From positions 62,001 through 126,000 of the forward strand of contig OY760867.2 of NCBI GenBank assembly GCA_963664035.2: 64,000 nt of DNA. The letters run 5' to 3'. The DNA comes from G958296245 sp963664035. GTDB lineage: Bacteria > Chloroflexota > Dehalococcoidia > Lucifugimonadales > G958296245. Positions 42,898 to 51,656 of the stretch are shown here, in pieces. The notes beneath the pieces are model-generated. The model had not been told where the DNA came from, did not search any database, and saw only the letters and a list, made by a program, of their open reading frames with translations. The position numbers were made by a program, and so were the translations under genes. Each line of letters starts with the position of its first letter. Position 1 is the stretch's first letter.

Positions 42898-43770
42898 ATG
42901 ATCGTCGACGTACATACGCATTTGCCTACACATGAAGGCGCTGTGCCCGAGGGCGAGCGGGTGGTGGACCGGGTGATGCGGCCCGACCGGGCGGTTGTGC
43001 TGTCCAACAGCGTTGACGACTACCTGCGCGAGATGGGGCCGGTGGACCGGGCGTTCGTCTTCGGCATAGCGGGTCTGCCGGGAGCGCCGCAGACCTTCGG
43101 CGGCATGGCGCCGGCGAGGGAGACGAACGACATGGCGGCGGCGGTGGCGGCGCGCTGCCCGGGTAAGATCATCGGCTTCATGTCGGTGCATCCGGAGGAT
43201 CCGGGCGTCGTGGAGGAGATGGAGCGCTGCGTACACGAGCTTGGCCTGCGCGGCATCAAGCTGGGCGCGAACTACCAGAACTTCGAGCCTATGGGCGCGC
43301 CCGCGAGGCGGGTGTACGAGGCGGCCATACGCCTCGGCCTACCGATAGTCTTCCACCAGGGCACGTCGCCGTTCCCGAACGCCCCGCTCCGGTACGCGCA
43401 CCCGCTCGTGTCCGACGACATCGCGATGGCCTACCCGGAGCTCAGGATGGTGCTCGCGCACATGGGCCACCCGTGGCACGCGGACACCCTGATGGTGATA
43501 CGCAAGCACGCCAACGTCTACGCCGACGTGTCGGGGCTCCTGTACAGGCCGTGGTCGACGTACAACGCGCTCAGGCTTGCCTACGAGTGGAGCGTCACGC
43601 ACAAGCTGTTGTTCGCGTCGGACTGGCCGGTCACGACGCCGCAGGAGACGATGGAGTACCTGCGCGGCTTCAACGCCTTCGCCCGGAAGCACCATCTGCC
43701 GGAGGTGGGCGAGGAGGAGATGGAGGGGATCATTCGGCGGGACTCGTTGACGCTGTTGGGGTTGGCGTAG
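42898..43770 (+). CDS. amidohydrolase-family (ACMSD-like) metal-dependent hydrolase
   Basis: 290 residues of the amidohydrolase_2 TIM barrel: DVHTHL (His6, His8), GIKLGANYQNF, PIVFHQGTSPFPN, VLAHMGHPW and LLFASDWPVTTP (metal Asp). Members decarboxylate or hydrolyse small aromatic or carboxylic compounds (ACMSD, gamma-resorcylate decarboxylase). The substrate is not evident. It is a single-gene unit just right of the higBA repeat. Confidence 0.85.
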   Translation: MIVDVHTHLPTHEGAVPEGERVVDRVMRPDRAVVLSNSVDDYLREMGPVDRAFVFGIAGLPGAPQTFGGMAPARETNDMAAAVAARCPGKIIGFMSVHPEDPGVVEEMERCVHELGLRGIKLGANYQNFEPMGAPARRVYEAAIRLGLPIVFHQGTSPFPNAPLRYAHPLVSDDIAMAYPELRMVLAHMGHPWHADTLMVIRKHANVYADVSGLLYRPWSTYNALRLAYEWSVTHKLLFASDWPVTTPQETMEYLRGFNAFARKHHLPEVGEEEMEGIIRRDSLTLLGLA

Positions 43771-43796
43771 CCCCGAATTGCCGGCGGGCAGGGGAC

Positions 43797-43974
43797 GGCG
43801 GGTTTGAAACCCGCCGCTACGGTGTAACTGTTCAGATCTGGTGAGAATGCAAGCATCGCCTTCCCGTTGGTGTCATTGTGAGAGCGCAGTGACGAAGAAT
43901 CCAGGGGTGCGTGCATACTTGCGAGTGCTCGAATGGCAAGGTCCTTAGATTCCTCGCTGCGCTCGGAATGGCAG
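43797..43974. repeat. intergenic repeat cluster
   Basis: GGCGGGTTTGAAACCCGCC (43797-43815), a left MITE end GTAACTGTTCAGATCTGGTG (from 43824), and a diverged copy of the 131-bp element core (43872-43974, with TTAGATTCCTCGCTGCGCTC). The space 43771-44296 contains only these and the intact MITE beyond; no gene is seen. Confidence 0.6.
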
Positions 43975-44072
43975 GGCCAGAGGGCTGGATACCTCCCCCG
44001 TATCGGGGTACGGGGCCGGCCTTTCGCCGGTATGACGATGTGGCGTGGATGGCTATTTTCATAGCCATGACG

Positions 44073-44195
44073 GTAACTGTTCAGAGTTGGTGTGTTCCTC
44101 GTCCAGGGCGCCCACAAGGGACGCCCCTACGATACAGCTTCCATCCCGTAGGGTGCAGCCCTTTGTGGCTGCCCTCCCATACTCTGAACAGTTAC
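44073..44195. mobile_element. MITE type B with perfect TIRs and target duplication
   Basis: A 123-bp element has perfect 15-bp inverted ends (GTAACTGTTCAGAGT / ACTCTGAACAGTTAC) and is flanked on both sides by CCATGACG (44065-44072 and 44196-44203), an 8-bp target duplication. Its interior (AGGGCGCCCACAAGGGACGCCCCTA in two halves, and ATCCCGTAGGG) is related to the tandem repeats in the CvpA-like gene at 60.8 kb. It encodes nothing, so a transposase elsewhere must move it. Confidence 0.88.
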
Positions 44196-44296
44196 CCATG
44201 ACGGATGGGGATTGGGCCTGCATGCATGGGGGCGAATTGGTATAATTCCCTGCTCGCGCGCCGCGGTTGCGGAACCGGACTGGAAGACCACTCGCC

Positions 44297-46042
44297 ATGC
44301 TCAAGTCGGTAGCTCTCTATGGGGCCCTGCAGGGCAGGTACCTGAGGCCGTACTGGCCCCTGGTGCTGTTCCTTGCGGTGCTGCTCTTTGCCTCCACGGC
44401 GCTGCAGATCGTGTTGCCGCAGATCGTGCGCCACTTCATCGACACCGCGCAGGAGGGAGGGGCCCTCAGGGCGCTCTACATGTCGGCCCTTGCCTACCTA
44501 GGCCTTGGTCTCGGCTCGCAGCTTCTCGATGCCTTCGTCCTCTACTTCGGCAGGGACGTGGCCTGGCGCGCGACGAACCGCCTCAGGTCCGACCTGACGG
44601 TACACGTCCTGAAGCTCGACATGCGCTTCCACGGCGACCACAGGCCCGGCGAGCTCCTGGAGCGCATCGACGGCGACATCAACAGGCTGGCCAACTTCTT
44701 CTCCCAGTTCTTCATCCAGGTGGTGGGCGCCCTCCTTCTGCTGGCGGGCATGGTAGTGGTGACCTGGCTGGAGGACTGGCGGTTCGGGCTGGCCGTGCTC
44801 GGCTTCTCCACCTTCTTCCTGCTCGCGCAGACGCAGCAGTTCAGGTTCACGACGCCGCTATGGCAGGCCGAGAGCAGGGCGCGGGCGGACCTCTTCGGGG
44901 TCCTGGGCGAGCAGATCGCCGGCAATGCGGACATTCAGAAGAGCGGCGCCGTCTCGTACTCCATGCGCAGGCTCTACGAGACCCTCCGCCGGAGGATTCT
45001 CGCGCATGGGAAGGCCCTGATCGTAGGCAGGGTCGCCAGCGACCTCTCCTATGCGGTCAACGGCCTCAGGATATCCGTGGGGCTGGTAGTGGGCGCATAC
45101 CTGTTCCAGAGGGGGGACATCACCATAGGGACGGTCTACCTCGTCTTTCACTACCTGGTGCTCCTTGGCATGCCGGTGATCACAATCATGTGGCATCTCA
45201 GCGACCTGCAGATGGCGGCGGCCAGCATCCTGAGAGTCAAGGAACTGATGGACACCAGGTCCAGGATACGGGACGGCAAAGGCGCCGCGCTGCCGCCGGG
45301 CCGACTCCCCGTCGAGTTCAACGGCGTGTCGTTCTCCTACAACCCCGGCGTGACGGTGCTCCGGGACATCTCCTTGCGCCTCGATGCCGGCAGGACGCTC
45401 GGCCTCCTCGGACGTACCGGCAGCGGCAAGACGACCATGTCCCGGCTGCTCTTCCGCTTCTACGATCCCGACGAGGGCTCGGTGCGGTTGGGGAAGACAG
45501 ATATTCGGGAGCTGCGCCTGAAGGACCTCCGCGACCGGGTCGGGCTCGTGACGCAGGAGGTGCAGCTATTCCAGGCGACGCTGCGCGACAACCTTACCCT
45601 GTTCGACCCGACCATCACGGACGACGCCGTCGTCGGCACGCTGGAGTCATTGGGGTTGGGCGACTGGTACCGCACTCTGCCGGACGGGCTCGACTCCGAG
45701 ATCAGCGCGGGCGGCGGCCAGCTCTCCGCGGGCGAGTCGCAGCTATTGGCCTTTGCCCGCGTCTTCCTCAGGGACCCCGACTGCGTGATCCTGGACGAAG
45801 CGTCGTCGAGGCTCGACCCGGCGACGGAGGCCCTGTTGCAGAGGGCGGTGGACCGGCTCCTGGAGGGACGCACCGCACTGGTGATAGCCCACCGGCTGGC
45901 AACCATCCAGCGCGTGGACGAGATCGTCGTCATCGACGGCGGGAGCATCCTGGAGCATGGCGAGCGGGACGCCCTGGCAGGCGACCCGGCGTCCCACTAC
46001 TCCCGTCTCCTGAAGACGGGGCTGGAAGAGGCGCTCGCATGA
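44297..46042 (+). CDS. ABC exporter half-transporter, catalytic-site subunit
   Basis: 581 residues from the ATG at 44297 (a TTG at 44267 is possible). Six membrane segments lie in the first ~300 residues; the nucleotide-binding domain has GRTGSGKTT, Q-loop LVTQEVQLFQ, signature LSAGES (variant of LSGGQ), Walker B CVILDEASSRLD with the catalytic Glu, and H-loop VIAHRLAT. It forms a heterodimer with the next gene (ATGA overlap). Such pairs export lipids, peptides or drugs. Confidence 0.9.
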   Translation: MLKSVALYGALQGRYLRPYWPLVLFLAVLLFASTALQIVLPQIVRHFIDTAQEGGALRALYMSALAYLGLGLGSQLLDAFVLYFGRDVAWRATNRLRSDLTVHVLKLDMRFHGDHRPGELLERIDGDINRLANFFSQFFIQVVGALLLLAGMVVVTWLEDWRFGLAVLGFSTFFLLAQTQQFRFTTPLWQAESRARADLFGVLGEQIAGNADIQKSGAVSYSMRRLYETLRRRILAHGKALIVGRVASDLSYAVNGLRISVGLVVGAYLFQRGDITIGTVYLVFHYLVLLGMPVITIMWHLSDLQMAAASILRVKELMDTRSRIRDGKGAALPPGRLPVEFNGVSFSYNPGVTVLRDISLRLDAGRTLGLLGRTGSGKTTMSRLLFRFYDPDEGSVRLGKTDIRELRLKDLRDRVGLVTQEVQLFQATLRDNLTLFDPTITDDAVVGTLESLGLGDWYRTLPDGLDSEISAGGGQLSAGESQLLAFARVFLRDPDCVILDEASSRLDPATEALLQRAVDRLLEGRTALVIAHRLATIQRVDEIVVIDGGSILEHGERDALAGDPASHYSRLLKTGLEEALA

Positions 46043-47802
46043 CGGTACGCTCCTACCTGCTGCGCCTGGTTTGGCACGACTTTCCTTGGCACGTCGTGTT
46101 GGTCATGGTCGCGGTGGTCTATGAGAGCTCGGGGGTTATAGGCGGGCTGCTGCAGAAGGTGATCTTCGACGCATTGACGGATGGGGCACAGGCCGGTTTC
46201 GACATCTACACCCTGATCGCCTTCTACGCCGCTTACAACATCGTGAACACGTTCGGCCTGCAGAGCGGCGTCCGGATCGGCAACGAATTCCTGGCGAGCC
46301 TGGTCCACGGGCGGCTCCAACGGAATATCCTCAGCATCACCCTTGCCAGCCAGCCCCAGCGGCCCGGACTGAGCCCGGGCCAGATGCTGAACAGGCTCAG
46401 GGACGACGTGGAGGAGGCCGTTCAGCCCATCTTCCTGGCCACGTTCTTGACGGGGTCCGCGATCGGCCTGCTGGCAGGCATCTACGTGATGGCCAGGATC
46501 GATCCGCTGATAACCGTGGCCGCCCTGCTTCCCAGCGTCGCCGTCTTCGCCATCGTCAGGGCGCTGGGGAGCCGGATCGACGCACTCAGGCTGAGGAGCA
46601 GGGCGGCGACCGCGCGGGTCTCCGGCTCCCTGGGGGAGTTCCTGGGGGCGGTGCAGGTCCTGCAGGTGGCCGGCGCCGAGGAGCGGGCGCGGGACCACTT
46701 CGACCGGCTCAGCGACCGCAGGCGGAGCGCCGACCTCAGGGAAGGGATCATAGACGGTCTCATCGAGTCCCTGAACAGCGGGGTCGTCATCATCATGGCC
46801 GGTGTCATATTGCTCGCCGCCGCCCATCAGATGCGCTCGGGCTCCTTCACGGTTGGCGACTTCGCCTTGTTCATCAACATAGTCGGCCAGTACTCGGTCG
46901 TCTGGACATTCCGGAGCGTAGGCCGACTGCTGGCGAGCCTCCGAAGGTCTCGCGTCTCCTTCGACAGGCTTCGCGAGGTCGTACCGGACTCCCAGGAGCG
47001 GGAGCTCGTCACGAAGGGCAAGCTCTATCTCCGGGGCGAGATTCCCCAGGAGCGTCACCCGCGCAAGACCGCGCTGCACCGGCTGGAGAGTCTCACGCTG
47101 GACGGCCTGACGTACCGGCGCCCGGAGTCCGGCCGCGGCATAGAGGGCGTCAGCCTGGAGCTTTCGCGCGGCTCCTTCACGGTGGTGACCGGGCGCATCG
47201 GGTCGGGCAAGACCACGCTCTTGGAGGCGCTGCTGGGGCTGCTGCCGATGGACGCGGGGGAGGTGCTATGGAACGGCAGGCGCGTCGAGGACCCGCGCAC
47301 GTTCTTAGTGCCGCCTCGCTGCGCCTACACCCCGCAGACGCCGTGGCTATTCAGCGACACGCTGCGCGACAACATCCTCATGGGACGCGACGCGAGCGAT
47401 GAGGAACTTGCCGCCGCCGTGCGCCTCGGCGTCATGGAGCGCGACGTGGCCGAGCTGGAGAGCGGGCTGGACACCGTGGTCGGCCCGCGCGGCGTGAGGC
47501 TGTCGGGCGGGCAGGCGCAGCGGACGGCGGCTGCCCGCATGTTCGTGCGCGACTCCGAGCTGATGGTCTTCGACGACCTCTCCAGCGCGCTGGACGTGGC
47601 CACCGAACAGACCCTCTGGGAGCGCCTGTTCGAGCTGGAGGGCGTCACCAGCCTCGTCGTGTCGCACCGCAGGACCGCCCTCGCCCGCGCGGACCACATA
47701 GTCGTGCTGCGGGAGGGGCGCGTCGAGTCGGAGGGGAAGCTGGACGCGCTTCTCGAGTCGAGCGCCGAGATGAGGCGCCTCTGGGCCGGCCGCGTGGAGT
47801 AG
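46039..47802 (+). CDS. ABC exporter half-transporter, degenerate-site subunit
   Basis: 587 residues; the ATG overlaps the stop of the first half-transporter. Six membrane segments and an ATPase with GRIGSGKTT, TPQTPWLFSDTLRDNI, signature LSGGQAQR, and Walker B LMVFDDLSSALD, where Asp replaces the catalytic Glu; H-loop VVSHRRT is intact. One consensus and one degenerate site is the pattern of heterodimeric exporters such as TM287/288 and BmrCD. An unusual basic linker (GEIPQERHPRKTALHR) stands before the ATPase. Confidence 0.9.
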   Translation: MTVRSYLLRLVWHDFPWHVVLVMVAVVYESSGVIGGLLQKVIFDALTDGAQAGFDIYTLIAFYAAYNIVNTFGLQSGVRIGNEFLASLVHGRLQRNILSITLASQPQRPGLSPGQMLNRLRDDVEEAVQPIFLATFLTGSAIGLLAGIYVMARIDPLITVAALLPSVAVFAIVRALGSRIDALRLRSRAATARVSGSLGEFLGAVQVLQVAGAEERARDHFDRLSDRRRSADLREGIIDGLIESLNSGVVIIMAGVILLAAAHQMRSGSFTVGDFALFINIVGQYSVVWTFRSVGRLLASLRRSRVSFDRLREVVPDSQERELVTKGKLYLRGEIPQERHPRKTALHRLESLTLDGLTYRRPESGRGIEGVSLELSRGSFTVVTGRIGSGKTTLLEALLGLLPMDAGEVLWNGRRVEDPRTFLVPPRCAYTPQTPWLFSDTLRDNILMGRDASDEELAAAVRLGVMERDVAELESGLDTVVGPRGVRLSGGQAQRTAAARMFVRDSELMVFDDLSSALDVATEQTLWERLFELEGVTSLVVSHRRTALARADHIVVLREGRVESEGKLDALLESSAEMRRLWAGRVE

Positions 47803-47813
47803 CCGGAGCGCCC

Positions 47814-48824
47814 CTACCAGGAAGGGGTGCTGTCGCGGTAGCTGTTGTTGGTCAGGCGGTCCTGGCGGCCGCCGTCGGCGTCCATTACGAAGATCTCCGG
47901 GTCGGGGTCGCCGTATGAGACGAACGCTATCTGCCTGCCGTCCGGGGACCATACCGGCTGGTCGTCGCGTATCTTGTTGCTCGTCAGCCGCACTAGCGTG
48001 TTGTCCAGGTCGACGGAGTAGACCTCCGGGTTGCCGTCCACCTCCGACACGAAGAGCACCTGGTTGCCGTCCGGCGACCACGATATCTGGTACTCGGAGG
48101 CGTCGTTGTCGGTGAGCTGGCGCGGCTCGCTGCCGTCGGCGTTCATCACGTAGAGGTCCACGCCGCCGCCGCGTTTCGACAGGAAGGCGATCATCCTGGA
48201 GTCCGGGGACCAGACGGGGCTCATGTCCGCAGCGTCGGTCAGCCTGAACTCGTTGACGCCGTTGGGGTTTCGGATGTATATGCCCCTGTGCTCGCCGTCC
48301 TGGGCGGCGAACACGACCGACTCGCCGTCGTGGGACCAGTTGCCGACCTCGGAGGACGGGATGGAGCTGAGCTTCATGGGCTCGGAGCTGTCGATGGCCA
48401 CGACGTAGATGAAGCTCTCGCCGTCGGTCTCTTGGACGTAGGCGATCCGGCCGCTGCTGGGGTCCCACCTGGGCATGGAGCGGATGCCGGGCCCGGGCGT
48501 CAGGCGCTGGCGGTCGGCGCCGTCGACCCGCATCGCCTCCAGCATGACGTCGCCGCCCTCGACGGCGAGGAAGGCGACCCACCGGCCGTCCGGCGAGACG
48601 GCGGGGGAGTACTCGTCCTGCGGCGTGTTGGTGATGTTGACCTCTCCATCGCCGTTGCGCACCGAGTAGAGCTCCCTGTTGCCGTCGCGGTCCGAGGTGA
48701 AGACGATGGGGCCGGAGCTCGAGCCGCAGGCGGCGGCCAGCAGGGCGAGCAGCAGGCAGGCCAGCAGGGCGGACGAGCCTTCGAGTAAGCGCCTGAGCGG
48801 TACGGTGGCATGCTTCATCTTCAT
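47814..48824 (-). CDS. TolB-like beta-propeller lipoprotein
   Basis: 336 residues. A signal peptide with a lipobox-like LLAAAC (Cys33) predicts a membrane-anchored lipoprotein facing outside. The rest is made of six to seven PD40/WD40-like blades with repeating SPDGRWVAF / WSPDSRMIAF / WSPDGNQVLFVS motifs and closing SDRDGNRELY / EIFVMDADGG strands. TolB-like propellers mediate protein contacts or bind sugars; the partner is unknown. It is convergent with the ABC exporter pair (11-base gap). Confidence 0.88.
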   Translation of the reverse strand: MKMKHATVPLRRLLEGSSALLACLLLALLAAACGSSSGPIVFTSDRDGNRELYSVRNGDGEVNITNTPQDEYSPAVSPDGRWVAFLAVEGGDVMLEAMRVDGADRQRLTPGPGIRSMPRWDPSSGRIAYVQETDGESFIYVVAIDSSEPMKLSSIPSSEVGNWSHDGESVVFAAQDGEHRGIYIRNPNGVNEFRLTDAADMSPVWSPDSRMIAFLSKRGGGVDLYVMNADGSEPRQLTDNDASEYQISWSPDGNQVLFVSEVDGNPEVYSVDLDNTLVRLTSNKIRDDQPVWSPDGRQIAFVSYGDPDPEIFVMDADGGRQDRLTNNSYRDSTPSW

Positions 48825-48989
48825 ACAGACCTCAGCTGGATTCCCGGATTATTCCGGCAGCCATAACGTATCCAGCCGTACGCGCGGCAGCCAAGCGGAA
48901 CCTTGGTCATATTGTTGCGGGATAGTGGGTAGTGGATGGAACCGGGTACAATCCCGATAAGCCTCCCAGATGCCCGCCCAGGAACAGCA

Positions 48990-49769
48990 GTGACCTCTAT
49001 CCTGACCGTCGTGATACTCGGTCTTATCGGCCCGGCGGTCGCCCTCCTCGTCGTCACGGCCGCCGACAGGCTGCACCCCGCGCCGCCTCCTGGCGACGTC
49101 CGCTCGCGGTGCGGCCGGAAGCACAGGCGCGTCTTCGTCATATCGCAGTGGGGCAGGTGCGCGGACTGCGGCACGAGGCCTCCCGCCCACCTGGTCGCCG
49201 TGGAGCTGCTCAGCCCATTCGCCCTCATAGCGGTCTACGCTACGGCGGGTTCGACGCTGCTTGCCGCCGTGCTGCTCGCGGCCGTTCTGCTGCTCATGGC
49301 CGTCGCGCTCGTGGACCTGGAGCACAGGGTCGTCCCGAACCGCGCCATCGTCTACGGCGGCCTCGCCGCCCTGGTTGCGGCGCCGTTCTGGCCCGAGCTG
49401 GGGATGGCGAGGGGGTTGCCGGGCATCGAGGGGGCGCTCGGCTCACTTGCCAACTCGCTGGTGTCGGGGGCGGGCGCGTTCGCGTTGCTGCTGGCCGTCC
49501 ACCTTGCGAGGCGGCGGTCGATGGGGGGCGGCGACGTGAAGTACGCCTTCCTGCTGGGGCTGCTGCTCGGCTACCCCGGCATCCTGGCGGCCGGCATAGT
49601 CATGGCCGCGGCGGCCGGCGCGTGGGCGCTCTACATGGCGGGCGTCCGGCGCAGGCCGCTGGGGGACGGGGCCGCCTACGCCGTATTCATGTCCGCCGGC
49701 GCCATCCCGGCGCTGCTATGGGGGGAGTGGCTGTTCGGGGCGTACGCGGCGCTGCTGGGCGGCGGGTGA
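48990..49769 (+). CDS. prepilin peptidase (A24 family)
   Basis: 259 residues from the GTG at 48990; the ATG at 48936 lies upstream of a TACAAT -10 (48947-48952). The enzyme is a multi-pass membrane aspartyl protease: catalytic Asp109 in VALVDLEHRVVPN and a second Asp in MGGGDVKYAF (GxGD-type motif). The cytoplasmic N-terminal loop keeps Cys41, Cys57 and Cys60, three of the usual four zinc ligands. It would process and methylate type IV pilins or pseudopilins; no pilin genes are in the window. Confidence 0.88.
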   Translation: MTSILTVVILGLIGPAVALLVVTAADRLHPAPPPGDVRSRCGRKHRRVFVISQWGRCADCGTRPPAHLVAVELLSPFALIAVYATAGSTLLAAVLLAAVLLLMAVALVDLEHRVVPNRAIVYGGLAALVAAPFWPELGMARGLPGIEGALGSLANSLVSGAGAFALLLAVHLARRRSMGGGDVKYAFLLGLLLGYPGILAAGIVMAAAAGAWALYMAGVRRRPLGDGAAYAVFMSAGAIPALLWGEWLFGAYAALLGGG

Positions 49770-49880
49770 GGGGGGACGGCGGTTGGGGGGCCAGCGGGGG
49801 CTCTAATCGTCAGGTGTTTTTGACAGGTACGGAATCGTCTGCCAGAATGCATCCCACCTCCTGAGCAGAAGAGCCCGCGC

Positions 49881-50912
49881 ATGAGCCCATTATTCGATAA
49901 GGCCGGACTCGATAAGGCCGGTCGTATTCTCACCGACGGCAGCGAAGACTTCGATACATGGTTCAAAGCCGTCGAGATGGTCAACGAATGGCGGACGCTA
50001 CACAGGGTCCCTCTGCAGACATTCAGAACGAATCTCCGCAAGAGAGTGGAGAAAGAGGGCATCGTCGCGCAGCGCCTCAAACGGCTGACGTCGATCGTGT
50101 CGAAGCTGGAGAGACTCGACTGGCTGTCTCTGTCTCAAATGCAGGACATTGGCGGGTGCCGTGCGGTTGTCGGAAGTTCGGATGCGGCTCATGAGGTCGC
50201 GTCCGACCTTGCGGCCAGTCGCATCCGGCACGAGTTGGTACGCTCCAAGGATTTTATTACCTCTCCACGCTCTACCGGCTATCGAGGGATTCACTTGGTG
50301 TATTCCTATAGGACCGATCGGGCGAGTCGGAAGCCGTGGGAGGGGCTCAACATCGAGCTCCAGATCAGGTCTGAGCGCCAGCATCAATGGGCAACCGCCG
50401 TCGAGACGGTGGGGGCATTCATCGGGGACGACCTCAAGTCTGGCTTCGGCGACCAGCGCTGGCTGCGCTTCTTCGCTCTCATGAGCACGATCATCGCGAA
50501 TCAGGAAGACAAGCCAATAGTTCCCGGCACGCCGGACAGTCGTGATGGATTGGTGCGGGAGATAATGGAGTGCGATAGACGCTTGGGCGGCATAGAGGCC
50601 CGCCTCGGGGCCTTCCGAGCTATCGCCCAGCAACTCCCTGGGGTTCAGCAGGTTAGGCGCGTCAAGAACCCGTGGGTGGTGCTGGGGATAGACCTTGAAG
50701 CCAAACGGTCCAGCGTGAGGACATTCCGCCGAGAGCAGTGGGACTCAGCAGCCAAGTTCTACATGGATGAAGAGGTGAAGCACCGCGACAACCGGAGGAT
50801 GGAGACCGTCATGGTGTCAGTAGCCGAAGTGAGAGAACTGAGGAAGGCCTTCCCGAACTACTACGCGGACCTGAATCAGTTCAGGCGGCTCCTGAGGGAG
50901 ACGATTGGCTAA
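49881..50912 (+). CDS. RelA/SpoT-domain nucleotide pyrophosphokinase-like protein
   Basis: 343 residues with a small-alarmone-synthetase domain: QRLKRLTSIVSKLERL (64-79), MQDIGGCRAVV (Asp89, Arg94), GYRGIHLVY (Tyr134, His138), IELQIRSERQHQWA (Glu159, Gln161, His168). All residues needed for pyrophosphate transfer look present, so it may make (p)ppGpp-type alarmones or, as toxSAS enzymes do, pyrophosphorylate other targets. There is no hydrolase, TGS or ACT domain. The C-terminal ~170 residues are unlike housekeeping Rel. A small convergent gene overlaps its 3' end. Confidence 0.82.
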   Translation: MSPLFDKAGLDKAGRILTDGSEDFDTWFKAVEMVNEWRTLHRVPLQTFRTNLRKRVEKEGIVAQRLKRLTSIVSKLERLDWLSLSQMQDIGGCRAVVGSSDAAHEVASDLAASRIRHELVRSKDFITSPRSTGYRGIHLVYSYRTDRASRKPWEGLNIELQIRSERQHQWATAVETVGAFIGDDLKSGFGDQRWLRFFALMSTIIANQEDKPIVPGTPDSRDGLVREIMECDRRLGGIEARLGAFRAIAQQLPGVQQVRRVKNPWVVLGIDLEAKRSSVRTFRREQWDSAAKFYMDEEVKHRDNRRMETVMVSVAEVRELRKAFPNYYADLNQFRRLLRETIG

Positions 50913-51051
50913 CGCTCGCCGCTGAGGCCGAATCGAGTTTCTGGTTGGCCGATGAGGCCTTCCGCTTGCGCTGGCGATTCATCACGGCCGCGGTGACCCG
51001 GGCGAACCGCTCTGCAGGTGTCTCCTGTCTCCGCGATGTTTCTTTAGGCAT
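50881..51051 (-). CDS. small basic protein convergent with the RelA/SpoT gene
   Basis: 56 residues from the ATG at 51051 after GAGAGGAG. Composition is basic with many Ser and Ala; TPAERFARVTAAVMNRQRKRKASS could be a nucleic-acid-binding helix. Its 3' end overlaps the RelA/SpoT-domain gene by 32 bases in opposite orientation. I recognise no family; it might be a control element of its neighbour or an unrelated small protein. Confidence 0.45.
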   Translation of the reverse strand: MPKETSRRQETPAERFARVTAAVMNRQRKRKASSANQKLDSASAASVSQSSPSGAA

Positions 51052-51132
51052 GGACAGACCTCTCCTCTCCGAATAGAGTAACAGACCCACGTCTTGACAA
51101 ACACCCCCCACACGTAACAAATTGACTACGCC

Positions 51133-51588
51133 ATGCTAGAGGTAGGCTCACAGGCTCCGGACTTCACGGTTACCCTGGGCTCGGGGGAGCGGTTCACGCT
51201 CTCGGAGCAGCGGGGGCGGAACGTCGTGCTCTTCTTCTATCCCCGTGCGTTCACGCACGGCTGCACGGTGGAGGTGGGCGGCTTCTGCGACTCCTACGCG
51301 GACCTGGCGGCCCTCAACGCCGTCGTCATCGGCATCAGCACCGACAGCGTGGACAGGCTCAGGCGTTTCGGCGACGCCACCGGCGCGCCGTTCGGGCTGG
51401 GCAGCGACGCCGCGGGAGAGATACGCCGCCTCTACGACGTCCGGCGCCGTTTCGGGCTGGGCACGTCCCGGGTGACCTACGTCATAGACGCCGAGGGCGT
51501 CATCAGGAGCGTCCTCCACAACGAGGTGGTGATGTCCCGCCACATCGAGAGCTCGCTGCGGGTCCTGGAGAGCCTCGAATCGCGCTGA
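51133..51588 (+). CDS. peroxiredoxin (Bcp/PrxQ-like)
   Basis: 151 residues with the thioredoxin-fold peroxiredoxin pattern: GSQAPDFTV, VVLFFYPRAFTHGCTVE with peroxidatic Cys44 (after Thr41), a second Cys52, VVIGISTDSVDRLRRF, and SRVTYVIDAEGVI. The second Cys is eight residues from the first, not the five usual in PrxQ, so the mechanism may be 1-Cys or atypical. It reduces peroxides in the cytoplasm using a thiol donor. Confidence 0.9.
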   Translation: MLEVGSQAPDFTVTLGSGERFTLSEQRGRNVVLFFYPRAFTHGCTVEVGGFCDSYADLAALNAVVIGISTDSVDRLRRFGDATGAPFGLGSDAAGEIRRLYDVRRRFGLGTSRVTYVIDAEGVIRSVLHNEVVMSRHIESSLRVLESLESR

Positions 51589-51656
51589 CCCTACTATCCC
51601 AATCATCTCCATCTCACCTATCATACGAATCACAGTTCTGACTCGGAGGCCTCACG

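Noticed and set aside
44212..47802. A single 1,196-codon frame across both ABC exporter genes
   Set aside because: Only its last 587 codons are protein-like; the first half is an out-of-frame reading of the first half-transporter, which has its own start at 44297 and stop at 46042.
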